NCBI GenBank assembly: GCA_037176725.1
Contig: JAZBRS010000020.1
Location: 101,264,501-101,328,500, forward strand
DNA: 64,000 nucleotides
Source of the DNA: Posidonia oceanica
Taxonomy: Eukaryota; Streptophyta; Magnoliopsida; Alismatales; Posidoniaceae
Direction: 5' to 3'
Position numbers and translations under genes: made by a program. This document shows, in pieces, positions 12,693 to 23,394 of this stretch. Within the stretch, counting starts at the first letter, position 1. Every line of letters begins with the position of its first letter. The notes under the pieces are model-generated. The model was not told where the DNA came from. It saw nothing but the letters and a program-made list of their open reading frames with translations, and did not search any database.

Positions 12693-13145
12693 GGCACTTG
12701 TGCAGCTGCTTGTTTAGTTTCTTTCTAAGTTATGATGTATCTTTTGGCCTGCCACAGGCGTGTAATCAACAGTTCTATCAATGTAAAGATATTTTGTGCC
12801 ATCTACTAGTACTTCAAGACTGCTCAATGCATTTCATATTCTTGCCAATCATGCCTTAAGGCCCTCGGCCAGACTTGCTGCCAAAATGACGCAGGAAAGT
12901 CCTTCGCAATCAATCCAAATGCTAGGATCTCTGCAGACCCATGCCGCCAAATCAAGCAAAGCTATTAAGCGTGCCCGGCTGGATCTCCACCGGGTTGGTA
13001 CCCCAAACTACTCATTTGACAAACGCGTCAATTTTGTCTGTATCCTTTGCTTTTCGATGCCAAGGGCGCTTCGGTTGTCCTATGGTATCATTCCCCATCA
13101 TTCCTCGTCGATATACCTGGATGTCACCAGTTCCCATCCTTCTAG
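12693..13145 (+). other. E1 spacer after accessory ORF
   Basis: Short 3' untranslated stretch. It is similar to E4 40547-41081, including a block around GGCCAGACTTGCTGCC (12867-12883). No gene is seen. Confidence 0.55.
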
Positions 13146-14234
13146 TTGATAAGTCCAACATCTTATCATCTGCATTTGCAATCAACCTTTCGGCTGATGC
13201 TCCGAAACCATCTATCTCTAGCCAATAGGTCCGATATCCTATCATCAACAATCAATCATCTTTCCGGTTGATGTCTCAAAACCATCTATCTTTTCGGTTG
13301 ATGCTTCGAAACCATTTATCTTTCCGGCTGATGCTTCGAAACCATCTATCTCTGCCTGATAAGTTCGATAGCTTATCATCTGCATCAACAATCAATCATC
13401 TTTTCGGCTGATGTCCAGAAACCATCTATCTTTCTGGCTAATGTCCTGAAACCATCTATCTTTCTGGCTGATGCTCCAAAACCATCTATCTCTGGCCGAT
13501 AAATCCGATAGCTTATCATTTGCATCAACAATCAATCATCTTTCCGGTTGATGCTCCGAAACCATCTATCTTTCCGGCTGATGTTCCGAAACCATCTATC
13601 TTTTTGACTAATGCTCCGAAACCATCTATCTTTCCGGCTGATGTCCTGAAACCATCTATCCCTTCGGCTGATGCTCCGAAACCATCTATCTTTCTGGCTG
13701 GTGCTCCGAAACCATCTATCCTTTGACTGATGCTTCGAAACCATCTACCCTTCCGGCTGATATCCAGTAACTATCACCTGCAATTGCCCTTTCCGACTGA
13801 TATCCAGTAACTATCATCTTTCCAGCTGATGCTCCGAAACCATCTATCTTTCCGACTGATGCTCCGAAACCATCTATCTTTTCGGCTGATTTCCCGAAAC
13901 CATCCATCCCTTCGGCTAATGCTCCGAAACCATCTATCTTTCCAGCTGATGCTCCGAAACCATCTATCCTTCGGCTGATGCTCTGAAACCATCTACCCTT
14001 TCGGCTGATCTCTAGTAACTATCACCCTTTCGGTTGATATCCAGTAATTATCACCCTTCCGACTGATGCTCCGAAACCATCTATCTTTCCAGCTGATGCT
14101 CCGAAACCATTTATCCTTCTAGCTGATGCTCCAAAACCATCTATCTTTCCGATTGATGTTCTGAAACCATCCATCCTCCCGGCTGATGATCTGAAACTCA
14201 TCACCTCTGGCCGATAAGTTCGAAAGCTTATCAC
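13146..14234 (+). repeat. E1 30-bp hairpin-bearing tandem array
   Basis: Dozens of units of about 30 bp, core GATGCTCCGAAACCATC plus a spacer such as TATCTTTCCGGCT. Variants contain GATAAG...CTTATC (13148-13167, 14213-14232), ATAGG...CCTAT (13225-13242), GATGA...TCATC (14185-14202) and GATA...TATC. Each core is an inverted repeat around an 8-9-nt loop, often reading CCGNAA. It lies just upstream of the conserved pre-PPT block, where Tat elements are known to carry variable tandem repeats. Because 30 is a multiple of 3, long repetitive reading frames arise on both strands; I do not regard them as genes. Confidence 0.9.
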
Positions 14235-14776
14235 ATCCTTCGCGCGACTTTGTTCCAGGAAGACGAAGTCCCGCATGCCTTCTCAGTGGGAGAAGATGCC
14301 TCTCTCCTCTTGCATTTTTCTCAGATTTTGCCCCCTTTTCTACGCGGCCCTAGCCACTTCGCTTGTGCCCTCGGGCAGGGACAAGCTATCTCTCTTCCCC
14401 TCTCTGGGCTGGCAGACCTCACTACCTGGATGACAAGTCTGTCACTCTTGCTCGGCGTCCCTTTCGCATGAATTTGGACTAACCGCCAAATTCACGCATT
14501 GCATCGCAACCCTCTCTTAGCACCCTTTTGCATCAACTCTGCACTTCTTCATTTATAGGATTGCATGCTAGACTAATTGCATTGGCATGCATTGCATAGC
14601 ATTCGCATCTGCATCAGCATGTTGCATTGCGGCAACGAGTCACGACTTTCAATGCATCCGCCGAATAAGCGACTCACGCCGATAGCAACTTGTGCTCTTG
14701 CCGGTGTCGAGTGGGGTGTCTTGTCACCCCTGAGCCATGGTCTTGCTACGCTTGACCTCACTCAGGGAGGGCCATC
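14235..14776 (+). other. E1 3' untranslated region with conserved pre-PPT block and PPT
   Basis: The last about 150 bp (from GCGGCAACGAGTCACGAC at about 14629) is conserved in E4 (42668-42816) and, inverted, in E2 (18618-18770). It ends in the polypurine tract CTCAGGGAGGGCCATC (14761-14776) directly before the LTR. The PPT primes plus-strand DNA synthesis. Confidence 0.85.
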
Positions 14777-14789
14777 TGTAGACACCCCA
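14712..14789 (+). promoter_or_regulatory. E1 inverted repeat enclosing PPT and LTR start
   Basis: TGGGGTGTC (14712-14720) is the exact reverse complement of GACACCCCA (14781-14789), which lies at bases 5-13 of the LTR. The 60-nt interval contains the PPT. E4 has the same arrangement with the same interval. Confidence 0.7.
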
Positions 14790-17666
14790 TTTTGACAGGC
14801 TTTTGTTGGAGGACTTCTGGAAGTTGGCTCAAAGAAGGCGCGGTGAATCCATCTCAAAACCCTACCTAAAACAATCCAATTCCATTTCCCAAACCTAATC
14901 CAATTTCCTACCCAAAACCAACCCTAATTTAAACCCGAAAATAAGCCAAAACCCATTTCATAACCTAACCCTACTTCCACAAACCCATAATCCCTTTTTA
15001 AACTCCAAAACCAATCCCACTTTACAACTTACATCTAAACCTAACACACAAGCCTAGCCCACTGGATCTCACCTTCTGTCGCCTGTCTCAGGGGCGACTA
15101 AGCCCTGTCACTGCGTTGAGTGGCGACTGAGTTTGTCGCCATCGTGAGGGGCGACTGGACTGTGAGAAACAGAGCTTGGACTCTTCTGCTATGCGGCCGT
15201 TTTGGACGCTTTCGGCCATGCTCCTGTGACAACTTGTGCACCCATATCGGCTGCGACTTTCGCATCCCTGCCACTCCACGACCTCGCCCACGATCTCATG
15301 ACCCCATGCCACCTCTCCCTGCCACCATCCTTCGCGCCAGAGCCTTGATTGAACAAAACCTTAGCATCCACCGCCATTTCCCAGTCACGGTTCACAACTT
15401 TCAAGCCCTCCTCTCCTCTTCCTTTGCTTCCAGAGCGCATCTGAGAATTCAGAGAGCTTCCCCAGTCCATCCTTGTGCAATTCTAGCCTTTCTAGAGCAT
15501 TCCCAAGCCTCACTGCGCCGCACCGCACCCTTCTTCCTCAACTCTGGCAAGCTCCTCTACCGGAATCGTCAACTCCGGCAAGCCACACAGAGGTTAGCCC
15601 CCCACCTGCATTGCCAATCCAAAGGTCCGGGAACCTTCCCAGACCTCTCCCCCCTTCTTCTAGCAAGCTTCCTCACCTCCCCACGACCTCGATCGAACCA
15701 ACGGCCTTGGCCGTTTGCCAACGCCGGTGAAGTGCCGACGACGGCGGGATGGAGGTACAGGCCTCCCCCTTTGGCTCCGGGATGCACCTTCGCATCCTCC
15801 TCTATGCCCAGAGGCTTCACAGCCTCCTCCCCATGTGCTCGGCTGCTCATGTGGCCGGACCTCGACGGAGGACGGTGGCCGAATGGGGCGGGGATGGGTG
15901 GACCGCCTCGGTCCACCATTCTCCACGATGAAGGCGTGGTTGGGTTCTTGGAAGCGTCAACAAGCTTCCACGACCATCGTCGGAATTTTAGGCTTCGCCA
16001 TCATGGTGAATTCTAGCGTTGAAGTCCAGCCATCGGACTACCAAGTCAGGCATCGACGCGGCCGGTGACTGACCTGCAACACGGCCAGCCTGCCGGCCCG
16101 ACTTTAAGGCATTGCTCCGGCCGCTTCGAAGCCCCTCTTTGGATGATCTATATATTTTTAGTATCTCTGTTTAATGGTCTATATGCTTGCGTAAATAGTT
16201 TATCATTTTACTTGCTTGTGAGTCCAAGATCTGGCTAGGAAGATGGCTGTCCGGGCAGCTTGGGTTGCAGTCCCGCCGCCTATCTAATAGGTGACTAGGC
16301 TGCAACTTGGGCCAGTCATCCGGTCAATTTCCGGCCGTGATATCTTGCTACTCGCTTGATCATTTCATGTGATTTTTATTCCTATGTACTCATGGATGAA
16401 TGCTCTGTATGTCTATGTAAATGGAATTTTGTTTTGTTAGCTCGTAAGTTCCAGATCTGGCCTCAAACTTGGTGGTTTGAACTAGCGGAGTTGCAAGCCT
16501 GTCGCCGGCTTGGCCGGCGACTCAACTGCAACTCCAGTTAGTTCGCCTGCCAACTTCCAGCCATTGTATCTTGGGATTCACCCAACCATTTTACAATCTG
16601 CATGCATGTTTTTCCTACGCGTTGAGCCAGCTTTAGCTCCGTGATGTTTATTTTGAATTTTATCATGTCTATCTTGCTTGTCTCCAGCGATGAAGGCCTC
16701 TGCTCAGGTGGACTGCCAGTAGTTGAGCCGCCTGGTGTAGCAGCGACCAGCCCCGACGCCCCTCTGTGCGGCGGCTAGGTTGGTTGCTACCTTGACCGGC
16801 GACCCAACTTGTAGTCTGAGCAGTGGGCTAGCCCCTTGTTTTTTGACACCCGTTTTGGTTTTCCGGCCTCGTTTACATGCAGATCTTGTCTTCTAGTATG
16901 CCATCTTTGGTTTCCAAGTTGTTATTTTTTCATTTCACATCGTTTTACGCCTCGACTGTGGCAGTAGCTGCTGCTGTGTGGGGAGCTAGTCTACTGCCTG
17001 CCTCACTGGCGACCATCATAGACGCCTACCGGACCGGCGACCAAGCCTTGATCCAGACAGAGCGCTGAACTGCCACCTTTGCCGCTCCTCGTTTGTTTTC
17101 TTCGACGCATTCGTTTTCAATTCGCTTGCCTAGTATTTATCGTCTTTTGCAACGCCTCGATTTCACCTAATTGCTTTTAAAACAAGGTTTGTTAAGCTTT
17201 GCATTGGTTTATAAATTGCATCCTGCATACCGCCTTAGGGCGTATATAAATCGACATTCATTTGCCAACATTTTGCCATACTATAGCAGATCAGTTAGAA
17301 AGACCGATTCCTCGGGTGTGTTGGGGGTGCCTAACACCTTCCCTGCATGTAACAAGAGTCCTTGCCCTTTCTCTGGACCACATTGACTTTGTGTCATCCA
17401 TTTATATTGGACTTCGCATGCTTTCGAAACGCATTCGTTTTCCTAGCATGTTCTTTACTTGGTTTTCCTAGTTTTCCTGATTTAATAAATTAGGTGGTGA
17501 CTCCCTTTTCTTTATTTTACTTTTCTTTTGCGTTTGCCTCTATTTTTCAGTGTTTTCGAGTCAAAAATCCCTCCTCAGAACCAACCGCTAATAGTAACCT
17601 AATCTCGGTCGATGCACGCGAGCTTTGGCAGCTTGCATGGACGCATCGATTTTCAGGGTTACTACA
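14777..17666 (+). repeat. E1 3' LTR, complete
   Basis: 2890 bp, from TGTAGACACC to TTACTACA. The U3 part has an A/C-rich beginning, a GC-rich central part (15070-16100) with repeated GGCGACT words, and a T-rich tail. A TATA-like GTATATAAA is at 17242-17250. The last about 400 bp contains the block shared with the E4-family LTRs (17278-17372) and a PBS-like GGTGGTGACTC at 17493-17503. A 298-codon frame at 15120-16016 lies inside the GC-rich U3 and shows no domain. Confidence 0.93.
17278..17372 (+). promoter_or_regulatory. Conserved LTR block (GGGGGTGCCTAACACC)
   Basis: The sequence from AGAAAGACCGATTC through GGGGGTGCCTAACACCTTCCC to AGAGTCCTTGCCC is nearly the same in all LTRs of this window, although E1 and E4 LTRs are otherwise dissimilar. 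It probably lies in R or U5. Confidence 0.7.
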
Positions 17667-18617
17667 GCATTCGTGGCATTTTCGGCCAACTGGGAGGCCG
17701 AAAAGCCATGAAGCTTGGCTGTGAAGCTTGACTACGATGAGGAAGGAGATGAGGGATGTGCCAAAGGGAATAAATTACCTGTACATGGCCTGAAGAAGTT
17801 GTGTGCAGCAGGCCGACGAGCTTGGATAGACTGCGGTGAGCTTGGACGGCTTGGGGGGCGGCTGTGGGTTTTCTTGCGTATGGAGGAGGATTCAGGATTG
17901 CTAGGGGGATCTCTCAGGCTCTCCTCTAGTTTTTGGGAAGGTCTCTGGTGTGTGGAGAAGGTTTGGAGGTGTTGGGTTCTCTTCTCCCCTCTTGGCGGTG
18001 AAAATGGATGGATGCCGCACTTGAGGAAGAAAAGGGATGTCTGGGAGTGTAAGTGTGGGTCGTGGCTTGTAGTGGGAAGTAAGTGTGGTGTCAGGAAGGT
18101 TGCGGAAGTCGTGGTGGTGGCAGGAGCACAGGTGGCTAGTGGCAGTGACTGTGGAGAGGCTGGGAATCTGCCGGCGAGGAAGGGACGCGCTGGCAGGGTA
18201 GTTAGTGGGCCTTGGCGCGTAGTGGGTGGCCGAGAGCGGTGAGGGGACATGGTAGTAAGTGAGGATTGACGAAAGAAAGGACGGAGATGGCAAGCCAGAG
18301 GTGGCAGAGGCGGTGGCTGTTCCCGACTCATTGGACACTCACTGGAGTAACGTCCAACGTTGGATGCTAGCACAGAGCGCGTCCAATGTTGGATGCTGGC
18401 ACAGGCAGCGTTCAACATGTCAGAGGTGTTTGAGGGTTATGTTGGGTATTTTGGCTTAGTGTAAGGTGTGGGTTAAGGCTTTGGTGAAGTTTGGGAGGGT
18501 TTAGATGAGGTTTTAGGGTTTGGATGGGGTTTAAGTGGAAATTGGCTATCCCAGGGTCCGAGCGAGCTTGCAGGAGGATCCACCATCGTCTAGGTTGTCA
18601 AAAATGGGGTGTCTATA
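17667..18617 (-). repeat. E2 3' LTR, U3 part
   Basis: On the minus strand the LTR begins TATAGACACCCCATTTT at 18617 (TG changed to TA), right after the PPT CTCAGGGAGGGGTATC (18633-18618). It differs from E1 and E4 LTRs beyond the first about 15 bp. It has short direct repeats around 18345-18420 (GCGTCCAANGTTGGATGCT). The long frames here on either strand are low-complexity and have no domain. The LTR is interrupted at 17667 by the end of E1. Confidence 0.75.
17675..17706. repeat. Inverted repeat (hairpin) next to E1 insertion
   Basis: GGCATTTTCGGCC and GGCCGAAAAGCC pair over 12 bp with one bulged base and an 8-nt loop (17688-17694 plus neighbours), starting 9 bases after the end of E1. Confidence 0.75.
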
Positions 18618-18770
18618 GATACCCCTCCCTGAGCGAGGTCAAGTGGACCAAGGCTGCTGCTTAGGGTTGACAAGACACTCCTCTTGTCACCGGTAGGAGC
18701 ACAAAGTTGTTGTAGGCCTGAGTCACTTATTCGGCAGATGCACCGAAAATCATGACTTGTCGCCGCAATG
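18606..18770 (-). other. E2 pre-PPT block, PPT and enclosing inverted repeat
   Basis: Reverse complement of the conserved about 150-bp block of E1 and E4. GGGGTGTC (18606-18613, within the LTR) and GACACTCC (18674-18681) form the same PPT-enclosing inverted repeat, with one mismatch and again exactly 60 nt between the arms. Confidence 0.75.
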
Positions 18771-19004
18771 TGAAGGCAAATGCAGATGCAAGATGCAGAT
18801 GTAGTGCAATACAATGAGATGCAGTGAAATGCAAAGAGAGGTGCTATGATTTGTAATGTGATGCTAAAAAGAGATGCAATGTGATGCTGGGTGACAAGTT
18901 GGCAGCTAATCCAAACTTGCGCAAAGTGGGACACTAGACAAGACTAACGTGTTTGCCGTCCGGGCAGTTGGGGTTGCTGGCCTGAAAGAAAATGAATGAT
19001 GCCA
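18771..19004 (-). other. E2 3' untranslated segment
   Basis: Low-complexity sequence rich in ATGCA words, matching the kind of sequence seen before the conserved block in E1 (14540-14625) and E4 (42530-42665). No gene is seen. Confidence 0.5.
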
Positions 19005-19450
19005 AAAGAAAAGGCTTGTCCTTAAATTAAGGAAGCAAGCAGGCGGGACTCCAAAGAGGCACGTAAAAGAAAAGGCTTATCCTCAAAGTAAGGAAGCAAG
19101 CAGACGTGACTTCGAAAAGACACGCAAAGGACTTGTCCTTAAAGTAAGGAAGCAAGCAGATGTGACTTCGAAAAGGCACGCAAAGGACTTGTCCTTAAAG
19201 TAAGGAAGCAAGCAGATGTGACTTCGAAAAGACACGCAAAGGGCTTATCCTCAAAGTAAGGAAGCAAGCAGACGTGACTTCGAAAAGGCACGCAAAGGGC
19301 ATGTCCTCAAAGTAAGGAAGCAAGCAGACGTGACTTTGAAAAGGCACGCAAAGGGCTCTTCCTCAAAGTAAGGAAGCAAGCAGACGTGACTTCGAAAAGG
19401 CACACAAAGGACTTGTCCTCAAAGTAAGAAAGCAAGAAGACGTGACTGTG
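19005..19450 (-). repeat. E2 56-bp tandem array
   Basis: About eight units of 56 bp, with a core like CTTGTCCTTAAAGTAAGG followed by AAGCAAGCAGACGTGACTTCG. Within a unit CCTTA and TAAGG, and CTTG and CAAG, can pair to form a small hairpin. The unit is unrelated to those of E1 and E4 but lies at the same place relative to the PPT. Confidence 0.85.
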
Positions 19451-19932
19451 GACATGGGGTTTTGGTGAGGAGAAGAAGCTTGTTTTGTGCTCGTTTGCTT
19501 TTTCTCAGCGTCCCCTTTTTGTATCCAACTCTGTCACTCCACAGGTGATGGAATTGGTGTGATCGCCACTCTAGGTTTGCTTTTGCCGGCCCTCGAGATG
19601 CCTTGGGAGATGTAGGGTGTGGGTTCGGCTACCTTGGGACAACGCCGGCGTTGCCCAAGGGTGCCCGTGCTTGGTGAGTTTCTTTTTCTTCTTCTTCCTT
19701 GTAAAACAAATGTTAGAAAAATGAAAGTATGGATTAATATGGTGTAGTAGCTTATTCAGAGTATGTAAAGTAGAACATAAAGAACCACGGAAAAACACTT
19801 ACCCGAGGGGTTTGATCCCCCTAGTTGCAACTAATGGAAATGAATATGCTTTGCTATTCTACGAAATAGAAATATGATATAAAAAAAAAGAAAACTAAAA
19901 GAGAGCCCCCTTTTTATCTATGCACGGAATGC
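19451..19932. other. Unassigned remnant between E2 array and E3 LTR
   Basis: 482 bp. It includes a GC-rich stretch (19560-19680) with the palindrome AACGCCGGCGTT and an A-rich end. I recognise no gene. The last five bases, AATGC (19928-19932), flank the E3 LTR. Confidence 0.4.
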
Positions 19933-21576
19933 TGTAGTAATCTCAGTTTTCGGATCGTCCATGCACGTTGCCAAAGCTTGAGTGCACCGATCAGAATCAG
20001 GTTCACTATTTAGCAGGTGCATTCGAGAAGGAAGACTTGACTAGAAAACACCAAAAAAGGGAAAAAAGAGAAAGATAAGATAAATCAGAGTCGCCACTAT
20101 GTCTATTAAGTCAGAAGACAAGGAAAATCGGGGAAATGCATGAATAAACACGCAAAACCAAGCAAAAGATGCAATGCAATGCAATGTAGATGAAATGAAA
20201 TGCAATGAGATGCAATGATGTGACTCATGCCTAGGATAAGGGCAATATGGTCATTACGGGCCATGAGAAAGGGCAAGGACTCCTGTTACGTGTGGGGAAG
20301 GTGTTAGGCACCCCCGACACGCCCGAGAATCGATCTTTCTAGGCTTACGCTCGCATACGCAGGAAAATGCATACTTTAAATGCCTAAGTGCCATGAATGC
20401 CTAATTAGATGCTCAAATGGGTGCTTTAAGTGATGGAATGCATGCAAGGAATTAAACGTGCTATCAAAGTGCTCAGCAACGCTGTCTGTGTTCCGAACTG
20501 GGCGAACCCTGGTCGTGAGAACTCCAGGCAGTAAACATCACTGCCCTAAATGCAAATCCAAGCGATAAAACAAAACCGCGGTAAAACCATACACATGTGA
20601 GCGACATGCAAGGGAAACAATAGTAAATATGCAAAACGGTGCGAGAAACGAAAATCGACACGTAAAACGATGCAAGGAGAGGGAAAACGAGAATGGGCAC
20701 GTAAAACGAGGCAAATGCAGGCAAAACAGGATGTAGGCACGCAAAACGATGCAAATGCAAGCAAAACAAGATACAAGCACACAAAACGAGGCAAATGCAA
20801 GCAAAAACAGACGTGGGCGCGCAAAATGACGCAAATGCAAGCAAAATAGGATGTGGGCACTCAAAACGATGCAAATGCAAGCAAAACAGGATGCGGACGC
20901 GTAAAACGATGCAAATGCAAGCAAAAACAGACGCAGGTGCACAAAACGACACAAATGCAAGGAAAATAAGATGTGGGCACGTAAAACGATGCAAATGCAA
21001 GCAAAACAGGATGTGGGCACGTAAAACAATGCAAATGCAAGCAAAACAGGATGCGGGCACGTAAAACAATGCAAGAAAAGGACCTAAATGTAATGAAAAT
21101 GCAAACCTAGGGACCTGGATGCAACTAAATGCAAACTTAGGGACCTATATGCAATGAAAATGCAAACCTAGGGACCTGGATGCAACTAAATGCAAACTTA
21201 GGGACCTATATGCAATGAAAATGTAAACCTGAGGGTCTGGATGCAAATGCAATAAAATGCAAGGTCTGGAATGCAATGCAATATGGAAAAATGCAATTTA
21301 AATGAATGCTGTGAATGCATGCACTGGACTAAAATGCAAATTAAATGAATGTAGGGGCTAAAATGCAATGCAATATGGTAAAGATGCTAATTAAATGATT
21401 TTCCTAACAGACAGAGGACTGGAAAGTAAATAAAGCATAAAACAGGATAAAAGTGCAATGTAATATGGTAAAATAAGAAATTAAATGAATTTTAACAACT
21501 GAGGAAGGACTGAAATGTAAATAAAATAAACAGCAGGAGTTAAGAGTAATGTAATTGTAGTGTGGAATTTGGGAGG
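19933..21576 (-). repeat. E3: truncated minus-strand LTR of the E4 family
   Basis: Read on the minus strand it ends ...GATTACTACA at 19933 and carries the conserved block (20270-20350) and the PBS-like AGTGGCGACTCTG (20087-20099, minus). The sequence left of 19933 is not a PBS, so this is a 3' LTR or solo LTR. Its U3 start is missing: at 21577 the E4 LTR begins instead. Confidence 0.85.
20690..21070 (-). repeat. E3 LTR minisatellite, about 40-bp unit
   Basis: Around nine units like GCAAAACGATGCAAATGCAA plus GCAAAACAGGATGTGGGCAC. The homologous position in E4 and E6 LTRs holds a shorter unit of about 30 bp. The array creates long repetitive frames (cysteine/histidine/leucine rich) that are not genes. 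Confidence 0.85.
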
Positions 21577-23394
21577 TGTTGACACCCCATTTTGATAGGC
21601 TTGGTCAATTGGAATCTCCTAGTGACTTCTGGATCCAAATCTAGGTCCAAAACCACACTCTTCTTTTCAAACCAAAACTCCAAAACAAGCCCAAACTTAA
21701 CCTAGGATCACACCCATTTCCTAAGCCCAAAAACTACCCAAAAACCATAGGAAAACTCACCCTTCCCAACTTAGCAAACCTACCCAAAAATCCCTAGAAT
21801 TTTCAAACCAAAACCACTCCTAAAAATCCTAGAAAATCTAGGTAAAACTACCCTTTTTCTACACCTCAAAACCCTTCCAAAATTTTCCCCTAACCAAACC
21901 CAAACCCTAGGTCGCATACTAGAGACTTTAGGCCACACACTTCCCAAATTTCATCTCTTTTCTAAACCTCTAACCACTTCATTTCTTCAAATTATTCTTT
22001 TCTCTCTCCTAGATTATTCTTTTCTCTCTCCTCTCTCTCTCTCCTAATTATCCTCCTTCTTTTCACTCCATTCTCTCTCTTCTTCCTAGCTGACTGTGGG
22101 TCCCATTGTACATCTATCTCTTCTGAATCTTATTTGTATTTTTATCTTATTTTTAGCTTTTTCTTTGACTTTCAAAAAATTACTTTCTTTCAGCTCCTCT
22201 CTTTCTTCTCTACTTCTTCATTTCTTCCTTTTCTTCTTCCTTTTCCTTTTCTCTTCCTTTCTTCTACTTAATCTTCTAAAAAATCCTTAAAAACCTTTAA
22301 AACTCTAAAAACAAAAGGAAAACAAATCAAAATCTTAAAAATAAATAATTAAAAACTTAAACAAACAATTAAAAACAAAAACCTAACTAAAACCAACCAA
22401 AACTAGAAACCATGAATGCAATCTAAAAAATGTAAAACAAACAAAAAGAAGATGCTATAAAATCAAGTAAAAAACCAAAGCATAATCAGAACAAATCAAA
22501 AGTAAAAATCCTAAAAAAAAAAAAAATCAAGAAACAAATTCCAAAAAGAAAGAAAATAATTAAGAACGCTAAGACAACTACTTAAGGAAAAGAGAAACCT
22601 AACTAAACAAACCTAAAAGGAACAATTTAAAAAGCTTAATTAAAAAGGAAAAAGAAATAATCAAAAATTTAAAAACACTTAATTAAAAACTTAACAAGGA
22701 AAACTACGAAGAAAAAATATTAAAAGAACTTAACAAACAAAATTAAAAGCAAATCAAAGAAGACATAAGAAAAGAGACTAAAATCTAAAAACCAAAACTC
22801 ATCCCAACTAATTAAAAGTAACCCATTAAAAATCCCAACTTAACAAGAAAAACATAATAAGAAAAACCTAACTAAAAACAATTAAGAATTTTAACAAATA
22901 TTTAAAACAAAGTAAAAAAAAAAACAACTAAAAGAAGACTTAAAATCCTAATCAAACATTAAAACTCTTCCTAATCCTAATTAACCAATTAAAAACAACC
23001 ATTAAAGGCCAAATCAGAACCTAACTTAAACAACTACCTTAAAAACATTTTCAAATCTTTTTCCTACTTTTATTTTTATTTCTACTTTTTATTTTCTTAT
23101 TTTTCCTCTTCTTCCTTTCCTTTTCTTCCTTTCTTCCTTTTCTTTTCTATTTCTTCTCTTCTGGTCCGACCCAGCTGCAGGCCCAGCTCCTCCCCTCCTT
23201 CCTTCTTTCTTTCTTTTTCTTTTTTTTTCGCACGCAGGCCCAGCCCACGCCACTCCTTCTCCTTCCCTCCTTCTTCTTCTTCCTTAGGCAGCCTCTTCTC
23301 CTGCCAGCCGTCTCCCTCCACTTCTTCAAAATCCAACTTCTCCCTCTCGATCACATCGGCCTACAGCTCACTCCACTCTCTCTTCTCTCTGCGG

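Larger units (their letters stand above)
1..17666 (+). mobile_element. E1: Tat-type Ty3/gypsy LTR retrotransposon, 5' LTR cut by window edge
   Basis: The element runs from the last 147 bp of its 5' LTR through PBS, gag, protease, RT, two RNase H domains, integrase, a sense accessory ORF, a tandem array and PPT to a complete 3' LTR ending at 17666. The first 147 bases match 17520-17666, which fixes the LTR end at ...TTACTACA. The internal region is 14.6 kb, so the full element would be about 20 kb. Coding regions carry many stops and several frameshifts. The right flank starts GCATT (17667-17671); the matching left duplication lies outside the window. It appears to have inserted into the LTR of the minus-strand remnant E2. 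Confidence 0.93.
17667..19932 (-). mobile_element. E2: remnant of a minus-strand Tat element
   Basis: Read on the minus strand it has the pre-PPT block, PPT and the start of a 3' LTR (18617 leftwards, cut at 17667 by E1). To the right is about 1.3 kb of its internal 3' end including a tandem array. No gag or pol is left. Its right limit is where the E3 LTR begins at 19933. Confidence 0.75.

Noticed and set aside
13520..13992. Frames with a 10-residue period (PKPSIF on plus, RWFRSI on minus)
   Set aside because: A 30-bp unit keeps frames open on both strands; the matching E4 array has a 29-bp unit and cannot, so there is no coding conservation.
13146..14234. CRISPR-like array of short repeats
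   Set aside because: Spacers are not unique, units are imperfect, and the context is a plant retrotransposon 3' region.
15120..16016. 298-codon open frame on the plus strand
   Set aside because: It lies inside the GC-rich U3 of the E1 LTR, shows no domain, and overlaps long frames in other phases; GC-rich sequence with few stops explains it.
17732..18418. 228-codon minus-strand frame rich in Pro/Ser/Thr
   Set aside because: Lies in the U3 of the E2 LTR, low complexity, with an equally open frame on the other strand.
20473..21074. Repetitive Cys-rich frames on the minus strand
   Set aside because: Product of the about 40-bp minisatellite in the E3 LTR.
22096..22290. 64-codon hydrophobic frame in both E4 LTRs
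   Set aside because: It is a translated CT-rich tract (Leu/Phe/Ser only).
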